From GWB2-37-7 sp942492835 (GTDB taxonomy: Bacteria > Bacillota > Clostridia > Lutisporales > Lutisporaceae), in NCBI GenBank assembly GCA_942492835.1, contig OW818645.1, forward strand, positions 1,178,001-1,242,000: a DNA stretch of 64,000 nucleotides, given 5' to 3'. The position numbers and the translations under genes are program-made. How positions within the stretch are numbered: position 1 is the stretch's first letter; each line of letters begins with the position of its first letter. A model generated the notes under the pieces. That model had not been told where the DNA came from, ran no database searches, and worked only from the letters and a program-made list of their open reading frames with translations. Shown here piece by piece: positions 26,240-34,888 of this stretch.

Positions 26240-28222
26240 TTATTTTTCCCAAACAAGATCAATAATATCTCCATTTTTAATTAAATCTGTATAATTTGCA
26301 TTACTTCCATTTAATTTCATTGAATTAATTCCTTTTATCTTTGTTACATCAATAGCTATATAGTTAAATATATCAAGGAACATCATATTATCCTTGGACT
26401 GATCAATATTTATTTGCTTACCGTTTACTGTTATATCTATTCCATTTGAAACTAGCTCAGATGCTTTTTGAGTAGTGGGTTTATTCTTATACTCAATAAA
26501 TATGCGGTCACCATTACCTATTATACTTGATAAATCCACATTATCACCATTGTTAGTAATAAAAATATCGTTGGTGTCAATGTCAATTAGCTTAAGCAAT
26601 TTTTCAATTGTATTTACACTTTTTATTTCAATTATATCCTGTTCATTAATTCTATAATCTATGCTATTCTGACAATTATTTACTATTATAATGGGGTTTA
26701 ATACTCGTTCATCATCATTTACATAAACAATTTTTCCTTTTATAAGGCTGCTATAATCCCTAATATATATTTCAGGACTTTTGCCATCAACAGCAGGATC
26801 AATAACTATTCTATCACCATTAGACAATGTCTTATCCAAGGAGGCTTTAACTCCATTTACATAAATCTGTGCAGGCTCTCCCGATTCACCTTTTACTATT
26901 TGGGTCTCTCCATTTATGGTAAAAGTAAGTGGAGCTCCTCTTCTTCCTATTAAACTTCTCGGATTGAAGCCTACAAAAATCAAGGCATCTGCAACTGTAA
27001 GAGATTTTGAATCAAACAGCTTGATATTTTTATCGTTTACCGATACGCTTATAAAATCCTTCTGCCTGTCTATGCTTGCAGTGACTGCTATACCTATAGG
27101 TGTAATAAACTCAGGTCCTGTCAGCTTTTTATCGTTTATGATAACATCCTTAATAAGCGTAGTTTTTCTAACACCTACTCTATCTACAGGTATTTGTAAA
27201 AACTCTGCAATCAACTCATTCAAGCCCGGAATCAAGCTGCCCCCACCAATCATAAAAACCGCACTAGGTGATTTTCCATTGTACTCAACTATCTTATTAC
27301 ATATATCCCGCGCCAACTGCTGCACAGCGGGGCTTATAGCTTTTATAATATCTACGTTGGTTGTTTGATAGGATATTCCCATAATATCCTTAAATTTAAT
27401 TTTACTTTTTTTACAAAGACTTCTTTTGATTTTTTCTGCTGTTTCAAAATCGACTAAATAAATTTCTGATAGCTTTTCTGTTATCTCGTCACCTGCATTA
27501 GGAACCATTGCAAACGCAACCACTGTTCCATTTTTGGTTATTGCTATATCTGAGGTTCCTGCGCCTATATCAACCAAGGCAATATTCAACAATCTCAGAC
27601 TGCTCTGTATACTTACATTCATAGCTGCTATAGGCTCCAACGTCAAGCTGGATACTTCAAGTCCTATTCTAGATACAACAGCATACAAGCTATCTACTAC
27701 GATTTTGGGCAAAAATGTAGCCAATACCTCTATTCCGATGCTACTTGCCTTATGGCCTTCCAGATTTCCAATTATATTTCCCTGCATATAATAATTTACT
27801 ACTGCATATCCTGTACAATAATATGACAAGCCATCTTCATGATACCTGTCTTCAACTTCCATTTGTGCCTTTTGTACAGCTTCTATCTCAAGGCTGCTAG
27901 TCGTACCGCTATCTATTTCAATATTTGGGTCAATTTTGCGTTCTATAAGAATCTTATGTGTCTTAAGTGACCTACCTGCAGCCGCGATTGCCACACTTTT
28001 CAATTTAATATCTAGTTTTTCCTCCAAACGCTGCTTAACTGTAGAAGCAACATTTGCAACCAACTCAATATCATGCACCTGTCCGTCATACATTGCTCTT
28101 TGCTTATGTTCTTCTATCTCATGGGCTAAAACAATAAATTTATCCCCATCTTGATAGCCTATTATGCCTACGACTGACCTAGTTCCTATATCCATTGAAA
28201 ATAATAACTCCTGTGTCTCCAT
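26240..28222 (-). CDS. FtsA-like actin-fold protein with long beta-grasp-like C-terminal repeats
   Basis: About 660 residues. The N-terminal 370 have the actin/FtsA ATPase motifs: phosphate-1 FSMDIGTRSVVGIIG (8-22), phosphate-2 NIALVDIGAGTSDIAI, and adenosine VFMIGGGSLIPGLNELI. The C-terminal 290 residues lack the FtsA amphipathic tail. They contain three stretches ending in a ThiS-like turn, LSNGDRIVID, IGNGDRIFIEY and IKNGDIIDLVW, suggesting beta-grasp domains in tandem. The ATG at 28222 is preferred to a GTG too close to AAGGG. Related long FtsA-domain proteins occur in Clostridia next to the regular FtsA; a divisome or sporulation role is only inferred. Confidence 0.82.
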   Translation of the reverse strand: METQELLFSMDIGTRSVVGIIGYQDGDKFIVLAHEIEEHKQRAMYDGQVHDIELVANVASTVKQRLEEKLDIKLKSVAIAAAGRSLKTHKILIERKIDPNIEIDSGTTSSLEIEAVQKAQMEVEDRYHEDGLSYYCTGYAVVNYYMQGNIIGNLEGHKASSIGIEVLATFLPKIVVDSLYAVVSRIGLEVSSLTLEPIAAMNVSIQSSLRLLNIALVDIGAGTSDIAITKNGTVVAFAMVPNAGDEITEKLSEIYLVDFETAEKIKRSLCKKSKIKFKDIMGISYQTTNVDIIKAISPAVQQLARDICNKIVEYNGKSPSAVFMIGGGSLIPGLNELIAEFLQIPVDRVGVRKTTLIKDVIINDKKLTGPEFITPIGIAVTASIDRQKDFISVSVNDKNIKLFDSKSLTVADALIFVGFNPRSLIGRRGAPLTFTINGETQIVKGESGEPAQIYVNGVKASLDKTLSNGDRIVIDPAVDGKSPEIYIRDYSSLIKGKIVYVNDDERVLNPIIIVNNCQNSIDYRINEQDIIEIKSVNTIEKLLKLIDIDTNDIFITNNGDNVDLSSIIGNGDRIFIEYKNKPTTQKASELVSNGIDITVNGKQINIDQSKDNMMFLDIFNYIAIDVTKIKGINSMKLNGSNANYTDLIKNGDIIDLVWEK

Positions 28223-28529
28223 TGAACACACACCCTTATATTTAAATATTATTCTTACTTATAAACAATATTTAAATATTCTATAATAACACTGTAATTC
28301 CTTTATTTTTGCTTTTTTGACAACATTTTTGATTATATATTATAATTTTTAACACCTTTTGAAATTAAAAGCTAATATGACAAGGTAAAAATAAACAACC
28401 CCCGTTATATTTAGTTTTTAGATTTTATGCCTTGTTATTATTTTTAACAATGCTAGTTTTTACATGTTTAATAAAGTTTAAAAAACAAAACCTATATATA
28501 TCAAAATTTATTTCACGAAGGGAGCGATT
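28223..28529. other. AT-rich divergent intergenic region
   Basis: No gene or convincing structure is visible. It separates the FtsA-like gene (minus) from a small gene (plus) and must hold both promoters, but the sequence is too AT-rich to choose -35/-10 pairs safely. Confidence 0.6.
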
Positions 28530-28712
28530 GTGATTATGCATAAACAGTCAAGAGGTATGATACAAATAGGTGCAATTGGAGCCTTAGCAGGTCTAATGCT
28601 TGTTCCAGTATTAAACTCAAAAACAAGAAAAAAAATATCCCGCTCTTCAAGAAACACTTATTTTAGAGTAGCAGATTTTGTACAAGATTTGAAAGAGATG
28701 GCAACAAGATAA
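28530..28712 (+). CDS. Small single-pass membrane protein, unknown
   Basis: 58-60 residues; AAGGGAG precedes a GTG (28530) and an ATG (28536) in the same frame. The N-terminal half has a Gly/Leu-rich hydrophobic stretch (GAIGALAGLMLVPVLNS), then a basic segment KTRKKISRSSRN and an amphipathic tail. It resembles YtxH-like small anchors in layout, without a firm match. A strong terminator follows immediately, supporting a real monocistronic gene. Confidence 0.65.
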   Translation: MIMHKQSRGMIQIGAIGALAGLMLVPVLNSKTRKKISRSSRNTYFRVADFVQDLKEMATR

Positions 28713-28740
28713 AAAGGATTGGGTTCTCCCAATCCTTTTT
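28711..28740. terminator. Bidirectional terminator
   Basis: The perfect stem AAAAAGGATTGGG/CCCAATCCTTTTT serves both the small plus-strand gene and the convergent GNAT gene. Confidence 0.9.
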
Positions 28741-28742
28741 CA

Positions 28743-29654
28743 TTACTCATTTCTTACTAAAAAATCACTTTTTAATAAGCCCATCAGAATTTCATCATAA
28801 TATATGCCATCGACATATGCAGACTTTCTAGTTCTTCCCTCATATTTGAAGCCGCACTTTTCATAGCATCTTGCCGCCCTTGCATTGAATTCATACACTC
28901 TTAGTGCTACTCTATATAATCCCATTTTCATAAATGCATATTCCGCTAGAGTTTTAACTGAATCAGCCCCGTAACCTTTACTCCAGTAATCTTTGTCTCC
29001 TATCCTTATTCCAAGCTTACAGCTTTTGTCTTGCCAATCTACTTCGTAAAGCTGGATAGTACCTATAGGCTTGCCCTCCAGATTATCAATTATAAGATTC
29101 ATAGGATCTGAGCCAAAGCTATGAATCATATTGTATTTTAGCTTTGAAGCACTAACTTTTCCACTGCTCCATCCCGCAAGTCTGTTTAACTCATAGTCAT
29201 TATACCACCTAATTAAATAAGGCATGTCAGTTTCATCAAAGGGGCGGAGACATATCTTCTCTCCCAAAAGCAATTTTGAATTCCAGTCTTCATCAACAAC
29301 TGTCATTGCTTTAAATAGCATCGGAAAATATTTCATTAGCTTTAATGGCTTTTCTAAATAAGCATTTCTTTTTGATATTATATCCTTTATAACTTTAATT
29401 TCTAGTACAAACTTTACATTTATTGCATCTCTAATATTACTTTTAACAATAAGCCCTTCATTACTTTGGTAAATTGTATATTTTCCTATGGCCTTTTTGT
29501 CTTCAGTCACTATTAATCCATAGTTTGAGCTTTCATTTAAAAAAACTCTTATATGTAATGGCTTTAAAATTGGATATTTTGCATAAAAAGCTCCATACAA
29601 CTCATTTAATGTTTCGGCAAAATACCTAATATCCTTTATAAATAATTCCTGCAT
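28743..29654 (-). CDS. GNAT N-acetyltransferase (RimJ/RimL-like C-terminal domain)
   Basis: 303 residues. The C-terminal half is a RimJ/RimL/SpeG-type GNAT domain: KICLRPFDETDMPYLIRWYN, then the acetyl-CoA loop region RIGDKDYWSKGYGADSVKTL and the closing NARAARCYEKCGFKYEGRTR. The N-terminal 140 residues are a divergent domain possibly related to a second GNAT fold (GLIVTEDKKAIGKYTIY). The substrate, whether a protein N-terminus, amine or antibiotic, is unknown. The ATG follows GGGAG by seven bases. It is last in a helicase-GNAT-GNAT run. Confidence 0.85.
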   Translation of the reverse strand: MQELFIKDIRYFAETLNELYGAFYAKYPILKPLHIRVFLNESSNYGLIVTEDKKAIGKYTIYQSNEGLIVKSNIRDAINVKFVLEIKVIKDIISKRNAYLEKPLKLMKYFPMLFKAMTVVDEDWNSKLLLGEKICLRPFDETDMPYLIRWYNDYELNRLAGWSSGKVSASKLKYNMIHSFGSDPMNLIIDNLEGKPIGTIQLYEVDWQDKSCKLGIRIGDKDYWSKGYGADSVKTLAEYAFMKMGLYRVALRVYEFNARAARCYEKCGFKYEGRTRKSAYVDGIYYDEILMGLLKSDFLVRNE

Positions 29655-29736
29655 ATTGATTCTCCCGACAGTGTAATTTAACTCTCTTTATACTTTTAGT
29701 TTTTATAATTCTATAAACAGTGGAATATATATCGTG

Positions 29737-30633
29737 CTATATACATTTCTTAAATATTATATCAGAACCTTTTTTAACAAAGCCCAGCTTTTTGTATAAA
29801 TTTAATGCATTACTATTTTTTTCATTAACACCTAAAGCTACTTTCTGTAAACCTGCTTCTTTTATAACATTTATACAGTGATTAATTGTAATTTCACCAA
29901 AACCCTTTCCCCTGAAATCCTTATATACAGTTAGGTTAGTAATATATCCTCTATCTCTATCTTTTTCTATATTTATAGCAGCAGTAGCCACAATTTCACT
30001 ATTTTGCTCAATAAAAAATACATATTTATTATCTTTTTTAAACATCATAATGAAACTATTTTCATTATAAAGCTCTTCTCCTTCTTTTTTAAAGCCTGAA
30101 TTCATTATATCAACATAATCCTTATTATCCTCAATAGTTACAACTCTTATGTTGCATTTCTCAGCAGGAATTTTTTTATAATCAGTATCCTTAATATCTA
30201 AATCCATTTCCCACATATAATGGTCTATTTCAAAGCCTCTGTTTTGTAAAAATTTTGTAGATTGGGGCATGCTTTCCTTTGCAATGGTTACAACTTCTTT
30301 TGTATCATTTTTCTTTGCACAATCTAAAATCATATCATATAGCTTACAGCCCAAACCTTGTTGCCTATAATTGGGGTGAATAACTCCTTGAATAAAAACA
30401 TTCTTAGAATCTAATCTATTTTTCATGCAGCCAGCATAACCAATAATTTCATCTTCTAAATATGCCAAAAACATATCCGCTCTCATCTCATCTTGAGTAT
30501 TAATATTTTCAATAACATGCTCTGGTATTCTAATTTTTAGTTTCTCGTTGTTGTAAATATCATCTAAAAAAGTCCTAATATCATCTAGATTTTCTCTATC
30601 AAGGTTTTTGATTATTACCTTACTCATATCCAT
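29737..30633 (-). CDS. Two-domain GNAT acetyltransferase
   Basis: About 298 residues containing two GNAT folds. The first has the CoA loop PNYRQQGLGCKLYDMILDCA (about residues 85-105) and the second VYKDFRGKGFGEITINHCI (about 245-263), ending with NSNALNLYKKLGFVKKG. Tandem GNATs are known from mycothiol synthase and several uncharacterised Firmicutes enzymes. The ATG at 30633 follows GGGGG by ten bases; an in-frame ATG seven codons upstream lacks a good site. It begins about 24 bases after the helicase stop and is likely cotranscribed. Confidence 0.85.
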   Translation of the reverse strand: MDMSKVIIKNLDRENLDDIRTFLDDIYNNEKLKIRIPEHVIENINTQDEMRADMFLAYLEDEIIGYAGCMKNRLDSKNVFIQGVIHPNYRQQGLGCKLYDMILDCAKKNDTKEVVTIAKESMPQSTKFLQNRGFEIDHYMWEMDLDIKDTDYKKIPAEKCNIRVVTIEDNKDYVDIMNSGFKKEGEELYNENSFIMMFKKDNKYVFFIEQNSEIVATAAINIEKDRDRGYITNLTVYKDFRGKGFGEITINHCINVIKEAGLQKVALGVNEKNSNALNLYKKLGFVKKGSDIIFKKCI

Positions 30634-30657
30634 TACTTTTAGTCCCCCATTCATTAA

Positions 30658-33024
30658 TTATTTCCAAAACTTATATATATACTCTCTCAAATCTGAAACT
30701 CCTGTTACAGTTGTATGAGCATCCCATTCCCTAGGAAACAGCTTCTTATATCCTACTTGCCCAAACCTATCGTCAATAAGTACCACAATACCTCTGTCCT
30801 GCTCTGTCCTTATAACTCGACCCGCTGCTTGCATTACCTTATTCATTCCAGGAAACTTATAAGCATAATCAAAGCCAGAACCATTAAGCTTGTTAAAATA
30901 TTCCATTATTATATCTCTCTCCGTACAGAGCTTCGGCAATCCTACTCCTACTATTATTGTTCCTAGCAATCTATCTCCTGTAAGATCTATCCCCTCAGAA
31001 AACATACCGCCCATAACAGCAAAGCCTACCAAAGTCTTCTCGTTGCCAAGCTTAAAGCTATTTAAAAATATTTCTTTGCTCTCTTCATCCATGTCAGGGC
31101 TTTGAAATATTATATTATAATCTTGATTATATTCTTCAAATCCACTTAGTATGTCCTGCATATAACTATATGAAGGGCAGTACACAATATAGTTTCCAGT
31201 TTTGTGCATTATGGCGGCATTTATGCAGGCAGTTACTTCAGCCTTGCTGTTTTCTCTATCTTTGTATCTAGTAGAGATTCTGTCTGCAACACAAAGTCCT
31301 AAGTTTTCTCTTGGAAACGAGGATTGCAGTCTCATATTATAAGAGCTTTCATCGCCTCCCAGCATGTAGATATAATACTTCATAGGTATAAGTGTAGCTG
31401 AGAAAAACGTAGCAGACTTAGCCTTCTTAATCTTCTCCTGCAAAAGTTGGGAGGCATCTATACAAAAAAGCTTTATAGTTAAATCTTTGTTGTTTTCTGT
31501 GATGCATACAAAATGCTCATCAAAAAGCTCAGCAATCTTTAAAAAAAACAAAATGTCAAAATATAGCTGTAGTGCAGACTCATTGAAAACTCCGCTGTTT
31601 TGCTGCAAAAGCTCCTCAAAGTCAGTAGCCAACCTTCTAAGCAGCTTACACAACTCCTTAGGACGTTCATTTTCCACTAAAAGTCTATCTTCAATTTCTT
31701 TTTTGTATTCTATTAAATATTTATTTACTCCATTTAGAGTTTTATATAAATGCTTGTTTATATTCTTAAAATATCTTTTTTGTTCAAGTATTGCGCTTTT
31801 ACTTATAGTCGCTGTATACATTGCCCTTGATCTGTCCACCAAGTTATGGGCCTCGTCCACTAGCAAAGCATATTGTCTATCATTTGCGCTGTTTTCATTT
31901 CCATCACCAAAATATCTTCTAAGGTGTGTTCTAGGATCAAAAACATAGTTATAGTCACAGATTATTATATCTACCCAAAGGGATAAGTCTAAAGAAAATT
32001 CAAACGGGCATACCCTGTGCTTTCTGGCATATTGCTCTATTATGTCTCTACTTTGAATGCTTTCCTGGGTTAAAATATCTCTGATAGCATCATCTATCCT
32101 ATCATAATAACCCTCTGCATAATTACAATTCTCTGCTTTACAGCTACTTTCCTTCTCAAAACAAATTTTATCCTTGGCTGTTATTACTATTGCTTTTATT
32201 GATAGTCCATTTTTCATAAGCAGTTTTATAGTGTCCTCAGCCACTTGACGGGTTATTGTTTTGGCAGTAAGATAAAATATCTTAGAAATATGACCTTCAC
32301 CTAACGCCTTGACAGCAGGAAAAAGTGTTGAGATTGTTTTTCCTGTACCAGTAGGTGCCTGTGCAAAAATATTATTGCCCTCATATATAGTCTTGTACAC
32401 CGCTACAGCGAACTCTCTTTGATTTTTACGGTAGCTCTCGAAGGGGAACTGAAGCTCTGCAATGGATTGATTTCTCTCATCAATATTAGCTTGTATAAAG
32501 TTAAACCAAGTCCAAAGCTTATCCAGCATTTCTTCAAAAAAAACTTGCAGCTCCAAAATGTCAAAGTTAGCAGCAATGACCTTATACTCTTCACTGTCCA
32601 AGTTATAATAGGTGATCTGTACTGCTATTAAGCTTAAACTATTCAGAACAGCATAAATATATGCATACACCTTAGCCTGAGCCCAATGCATAGGATTAAA
32701 ACCCTTATCTATATTCTCTAAGGAATGATATGTGCTCTTTATTTCTTCAATAGTTGTACTATCCTTTGCTAGTATAATCCCATCTGCACGTCCCTCTATC
32801 AAGAAAGCAATGCCATCCTTTTCTATAGGAAAGCTCAGATAAAGTTCATTTATATAATTATCGCCCATCTCCAATTTCCGTTGTTTTTGAAGCTTCTGAT
32901 GAGCATTAGTACCTAATACTGCACGATTATTACTAACATAGGAATCATCTAAGCTGCCTGACTTTAGTGCAAACTCCACCATTTGACGCACCGAAAGTTT
33001 TATTTGATTAATTGCCATAGTCAC
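30658..33024 (-). CDS. XPD/DinG-like Fe-S superfamily 2 DNA helicase
   Basis: 788 residues. The N-terminal 170 resemble a PD-(D/E)XK nuclease-like domain (FLIEGRADGIIL, TIEEIKSTYHS). The helicase body has Walker A QAPTGTGKTISTLFP, an Fe-S region with cysteines in KICFEKESSCKAENCNY and HRVCPFEFSLDLS, the DEAH box VDEAHNLVDRSR, and late motifs GMFSEGIDLTGDRL and QAAGRVIRTEQDRG. The fusion matches bacterial homologues related to Rad3/XPD and acts on DNA repair intermediates or structured DNA. GTG (33024) or ATG (33018) are both possible starts. Confidence 0.88.
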   Translation of the reverse strand: MTMAINQIKLSVRQMVEFALKSGSLDDSYVSNNRAVLGTNAHQKLQKQRKLEMGDNYINELYLSFPIEKDGIAFLIEGRADGIILAKDSTTIEEIKSTYHSLENIDKGFNPMHWAQAKVYAYIYAVLNSLSLIAVQITYYNLDSEEYKVIAANFDILELQVFFEEMLDKLWTWFNFIQANIDERNQSIAELQFPFESYRKNQREFAVAVYKTIYEGNNIFAQAPTGTGKTISTLFPAVKALGEGHISKIFYLTAKTITRQVAEDTIKLLMKNGLSIKAIVITAKDKICFEKESSCKAENCNYAEGYYDRIDDAIRDILTQESIQSRDIIEQYARKHRVCPFEFSLDLSLWVDIIICDYNYVFDPRTHLRRYFGDGNENSANDRQYALLVDEAHNLVDRSRAMYTATISKSAILEQKRYFKNINKHLYKTLNGVNKYLIEYKKEIEDRLLVENERPKELCKLLRRLATDFEELLQQNSGVFNESALQLYFDILFFLKIAELFDEHFVCITENNKDLTIKLFCIDASQLLQEKIKKAKSATFFSATLIPMKYYIYMLGGDESSYNMRLQSSFPRENLGLCVADRISTRYKDRENSKAEVTACINAAIMHKTGNYIVYCPSYSYMQDILSGFEEYNQDYNIIFQSPDMDEESKEIFLNSFKLGNEKTLVGFAVMGGMFSEGIDLTGDRLLGTIIVGVGLPKLCTERDIIMEYFNKLNGSGFDYAYKFPGMNKVMQAAGRVIRTEQDRGIVVLIDDRFGQVGYKKLFPREWDAHTTVTGVSDLREYIYKFWK

Positions 33025-33099
33025 TCTTGTCCTTACATTAATTTTTTTAACATTACTATTTTATTATATAATAGTTGGATAAAGTGTGCATTAGGAAAT

Positions 33100-33213
33100 A
33101 TGTCAAGAAAAATAATAGCACTGTTACTCTTGGTTACTGTGCTATTATTAGCTCATACTATAACCCATTTTCTACATAGTTATCATATATTACATTATGT
33201 AATCTTATATTGA
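33100..33213 (+). pseudogene. Truncated paralogue (signal-peptide remnant) of the zinc-ribbon gene at 33302
   Basis: The first 20 codons (MSRKIIALLLLVTVLLLAHT) closely match the signal peptide of the gene 200 bases downstream, also at the DNA level (ctcttggttactgtgctatt against cttttggttactgtgttatt). After that the sequence diverges and the frame stops at codon 38 without the Cys motifs. It looks like a decayed tandem copy. A short secreted peptide is a weaker alternative. Confidence 0.65.
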
Positions 33214-33242
33214 TTTTATTCAAATAATGTGATATTTTTAAT

Positions 33243-33264
33243 ATAATGTATTATAATACATTAT
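33243..33264. promoter_or_regulatory. 22-bp perfect palindrome upstream of the zinc-ribbon gene
   Basis: ATAATGTATTA followed by its exact reverse complement TAATACATTAT, about 37 bases before the start codon, in a promoter-like AT-rich context. It could be an operator for a dimeric regulator or part of the surrounding inverted-repeat element. Confidence 0.5.
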
Positions 33265-33266
33265 AT

Positions 33267-33282
33267 TGTTTATATGGTTTCT
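33267..33282 (+). repeat. Left 16-bp inverted repeat around the zinc-ribbon gene
   Basis: TGTTTATATGGTTTCT; its perfect reverse complement lies at 33566-33581, just past the stop codon of the enclosed gene. Confidence 0.75.
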
Positions 33283-33301
33283 AAATACATAGGAGGTACT
33301 T

Positions 33302-33535
33302 ATGAACAAAAAAAGAATAGTAATGTTACTTTTGGTTACTGTGTTATTATTAGCTCTTACTACAACTGTATTTGCATTGCCACTATGTCCATATTGCGGT
33401 TACGGTTGCGATAGAGTTACTACTTGTCTTGAAAATGGTTATGACCAAGTTCAAATACTTTGTCCTCATTGCGGTTATGTATGGTCAACTACTACTGTAT
33501 TGTGTACTCATGGTGTATTATTTCCACGAGATTAA
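33302..33535 (+). CDS. Small secreted zinc-ribbon-like protein
   Basis: 77 residues from an ATG after AGGAGG. A signal peptide (residues 1-25, ending VFA) is followed by a Cys-rich domain with CPYCGYGC, a middle Cys, CPHCGY and a late Cys: two CPxCGY knuckles spaced like a zinc ribbon. Exported proteins with such a ribbon are unusual. A truncated copy lies just upstream, a 22-bp palindrome precedes the gene, and 16-bp perfect inverted repeats flank it. The function is unknown. Confidence 0.75.
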   Translation: MNKKRIVMLLLVTVLLLALTTTVFALPLCPYCGYGCDRVTTCLENGYDQVQILCPHCGYVWSTTTVLCTHGVLFPRD

Positions 33536-33565
33536 ACTGATATAATTAAATTAAACTAATATTAT

Positions 33566-33581
33566 AGAAACCATATAAACA
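33566..33581 (-). repeat. Right 16-bp inverted repeat around the zinc-ribbon gene
   Basis: AGAAACCATATAAACA, the exact reverse complement of 33267-33282. The pair delimits a 315-bp segment holding exactly one gene. Confidence 0.75.
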
Positions 33582-33626
33582 TTTGCTAATTATAAAAGTT
33601 TTTCATGTTATATATATGAACTTAAA

Positions 33627-33660
33627 AAGAGCATTCCAATTCATAATTTGGAATGCTCTT
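33627..33660. terminator. Bidirectional terminator between the zinc-ribbon gene and kbl
   Basis: The stem AAGAGCATTCCAA/TTGGAATGCTCTT with an 8-base loop, A-rich before and T-containing after. Confidence 0.85.
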
Positions 33661-33675
33661 CTTGTTATATCAATT

Positions 33676-34863
33676 TTACTTTATCAAACCTAATTCTTTT
33701 CCTACCTTTGCAAAAGCAGCGATAGCTTCGTCTAAGTCTTCCTTAGTATGTGCAGCTGTTACTATTGTTCTAACTCTTGCACCACCTTTTGCAACTGTTG
33801 GGAATATTATGCTTTGTGCAAATACACCTTCTTCAAACAATTTTTTACTTAATTCTATTGCCAATTTGTCTTCGCCTGCTATTACAGGTGTGATAGGTGT
33901 TTCGCTGTGTCCTGTATTAAAGCCTAGATTGTTTAGACCTGCTTTCAAGTATTTTGCATTATCCCATAGCTTATCAGTAAACTCTGTACTTTCTGAAAGA
34001 ATGTCTATTGCTTCCATACATGCCATTACTGCTGCTGGCTGCATTGCTGTGCTGAACAGGAATGGTCTGCCTCTGTGATTTAGCCATTCGATAAGGTTTC
34101 TTCTGCCTGCAACATAACCGCCTACAACACCAATTGCCTTTGATAATGTACCTATTTGAATATCTACTCTGTCACATAAGCCAAAGTGATGTGCTGAACC
34201 TTGACCATTGCTTCCCAATACTCCGCTTGAGTGTGCATCATCAACATAAGTTATACAGCCATGCTTCTCTGCTAATTCTACTATTTCAGGAAGCTTTGCA
34301 ATATCACCGTCCATGCTGAATACACCATCAGTTATGATCATTTTTGTCTTATATTTGTCCTTAACTTCAATAATTACTCTCTCAAGATCTTTCATGTCGC
34401 TGTGCTTGAATCTAACTACGTCAGCCTTGCTTAGACGGCAGCCGTCTATTATACTGGCATGGTTAAGCTCATCAGTTATTATAACGTCACCCTTATCAGT
34501 TACCGCAGGTATACAGCCTGCATTTGCAGTGAAGCCTGATTGGAATGTCAATACAGCTTCAACATGCTTAAACTTTGCAAGTTTTTCTTCTAACTGCTCA
34601 TGGATTGTCATATTACCTATAATAGTTCTAACTGCTCCTGCTCCAACTCCCCACTCTTCTATACCTTTGATTGCAGCCTTCTTTAGTCTAGGGTGATTAG
34701 CAAAGCCAAGATAGTTGTTTGAAGAAAGATTAATAACCTTTTTTCCGTTTATTGTACATCTAGGACCTGATGCGCTGCCTAATACAGTAAGCTTTCTGTA
34801 TACGCCTTGTTCCTTTAGCTCGTTTAACTTTTCGGTTATAAAGTCTAAATCATGAATACCCAT
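33676..34863 (-). CDS. kbl: Glycine C-acetyltransferase (2-amino-3-ketobutyrate CoA ligase)
   Basis: A 395-residue PLP enzyme of the alpha-oxoamine synthase family. It cleaves 2-amino-3-ketobutyrate with CoA to glycine and acetyl-CoA. Visible motifs are SNNYLGFANHPRLK, the PLP-contacting VDDAHSSGVLG, and the Schiff-base lysine in IGTLSKAIGVVGGYVAG. The length is standard. It lies 25 bases downstream of the threonine dehydrogenase gene, so the pair makes the complete threonine-to-glycine route. The ATG follows GGAGG. Confidence 0.93.
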   Translation of the reverse strand: MGIHDLDFITEKLNELKEQGVYRKLTVLGSASGPRCTINGKKVINLSSNNYLGFANHPRLKKAAIKGIEEWGVGAGAVRTIIGNMTIHEQLEEKLAKFKHVEAVLTFQSGFTANAGCIPAVTDKGDVIITDELNHASIIDGCRLSKADVVRFKHSDMKDLERVIIEVKDKYKTKMIITDGVFSMDGDIAKLPEIVELAEKHGCITYVDDAHSSGVLGSNGQGSAHHFGLCDRVDIQIGTLSKAIGVVGGYVAGRRNLIEWLNHRGRPFLFSTAMQPAAVMACMEAIDILSESTEFTDKLWDNAKYLKAGLNNLGFNTGHSETPITPVIAGEDKLAIELSKKLFEEGVFAQSIIFPTVAKGGARVRTIVTAAHTKEDLDEAIAAFAKVGKELGLIK

Positions 34864-34888
34864 TGTTTTACCTCCATATTATTAATTT

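Noticed and set aside
26916..27368. 150-codon plus-strand ORF inside the FtsA-like gene
   Set aside because: An antisense shadow frame without a ribosome site; the minus-strand protein has clear actin-fold motifs.
28223..28529. AT-rich gap considered as a replication origin
   Set aside because: No DnaA-box cluster, no dnaA/dnaN neighbours and no iterons; an ordinary divergent promoter region.
31487..31948. 153-codon plus-strand ORF inside the helicase gene
   Set aside because: A shadow of the helicase frame, Ser/Leu-rich composition typical of antisense reading.
33653..34078. 141-codon plus-strand ORF over kbl
   Set aside because: Antisense of a well-supported PLP enzyme gene, with no start context.
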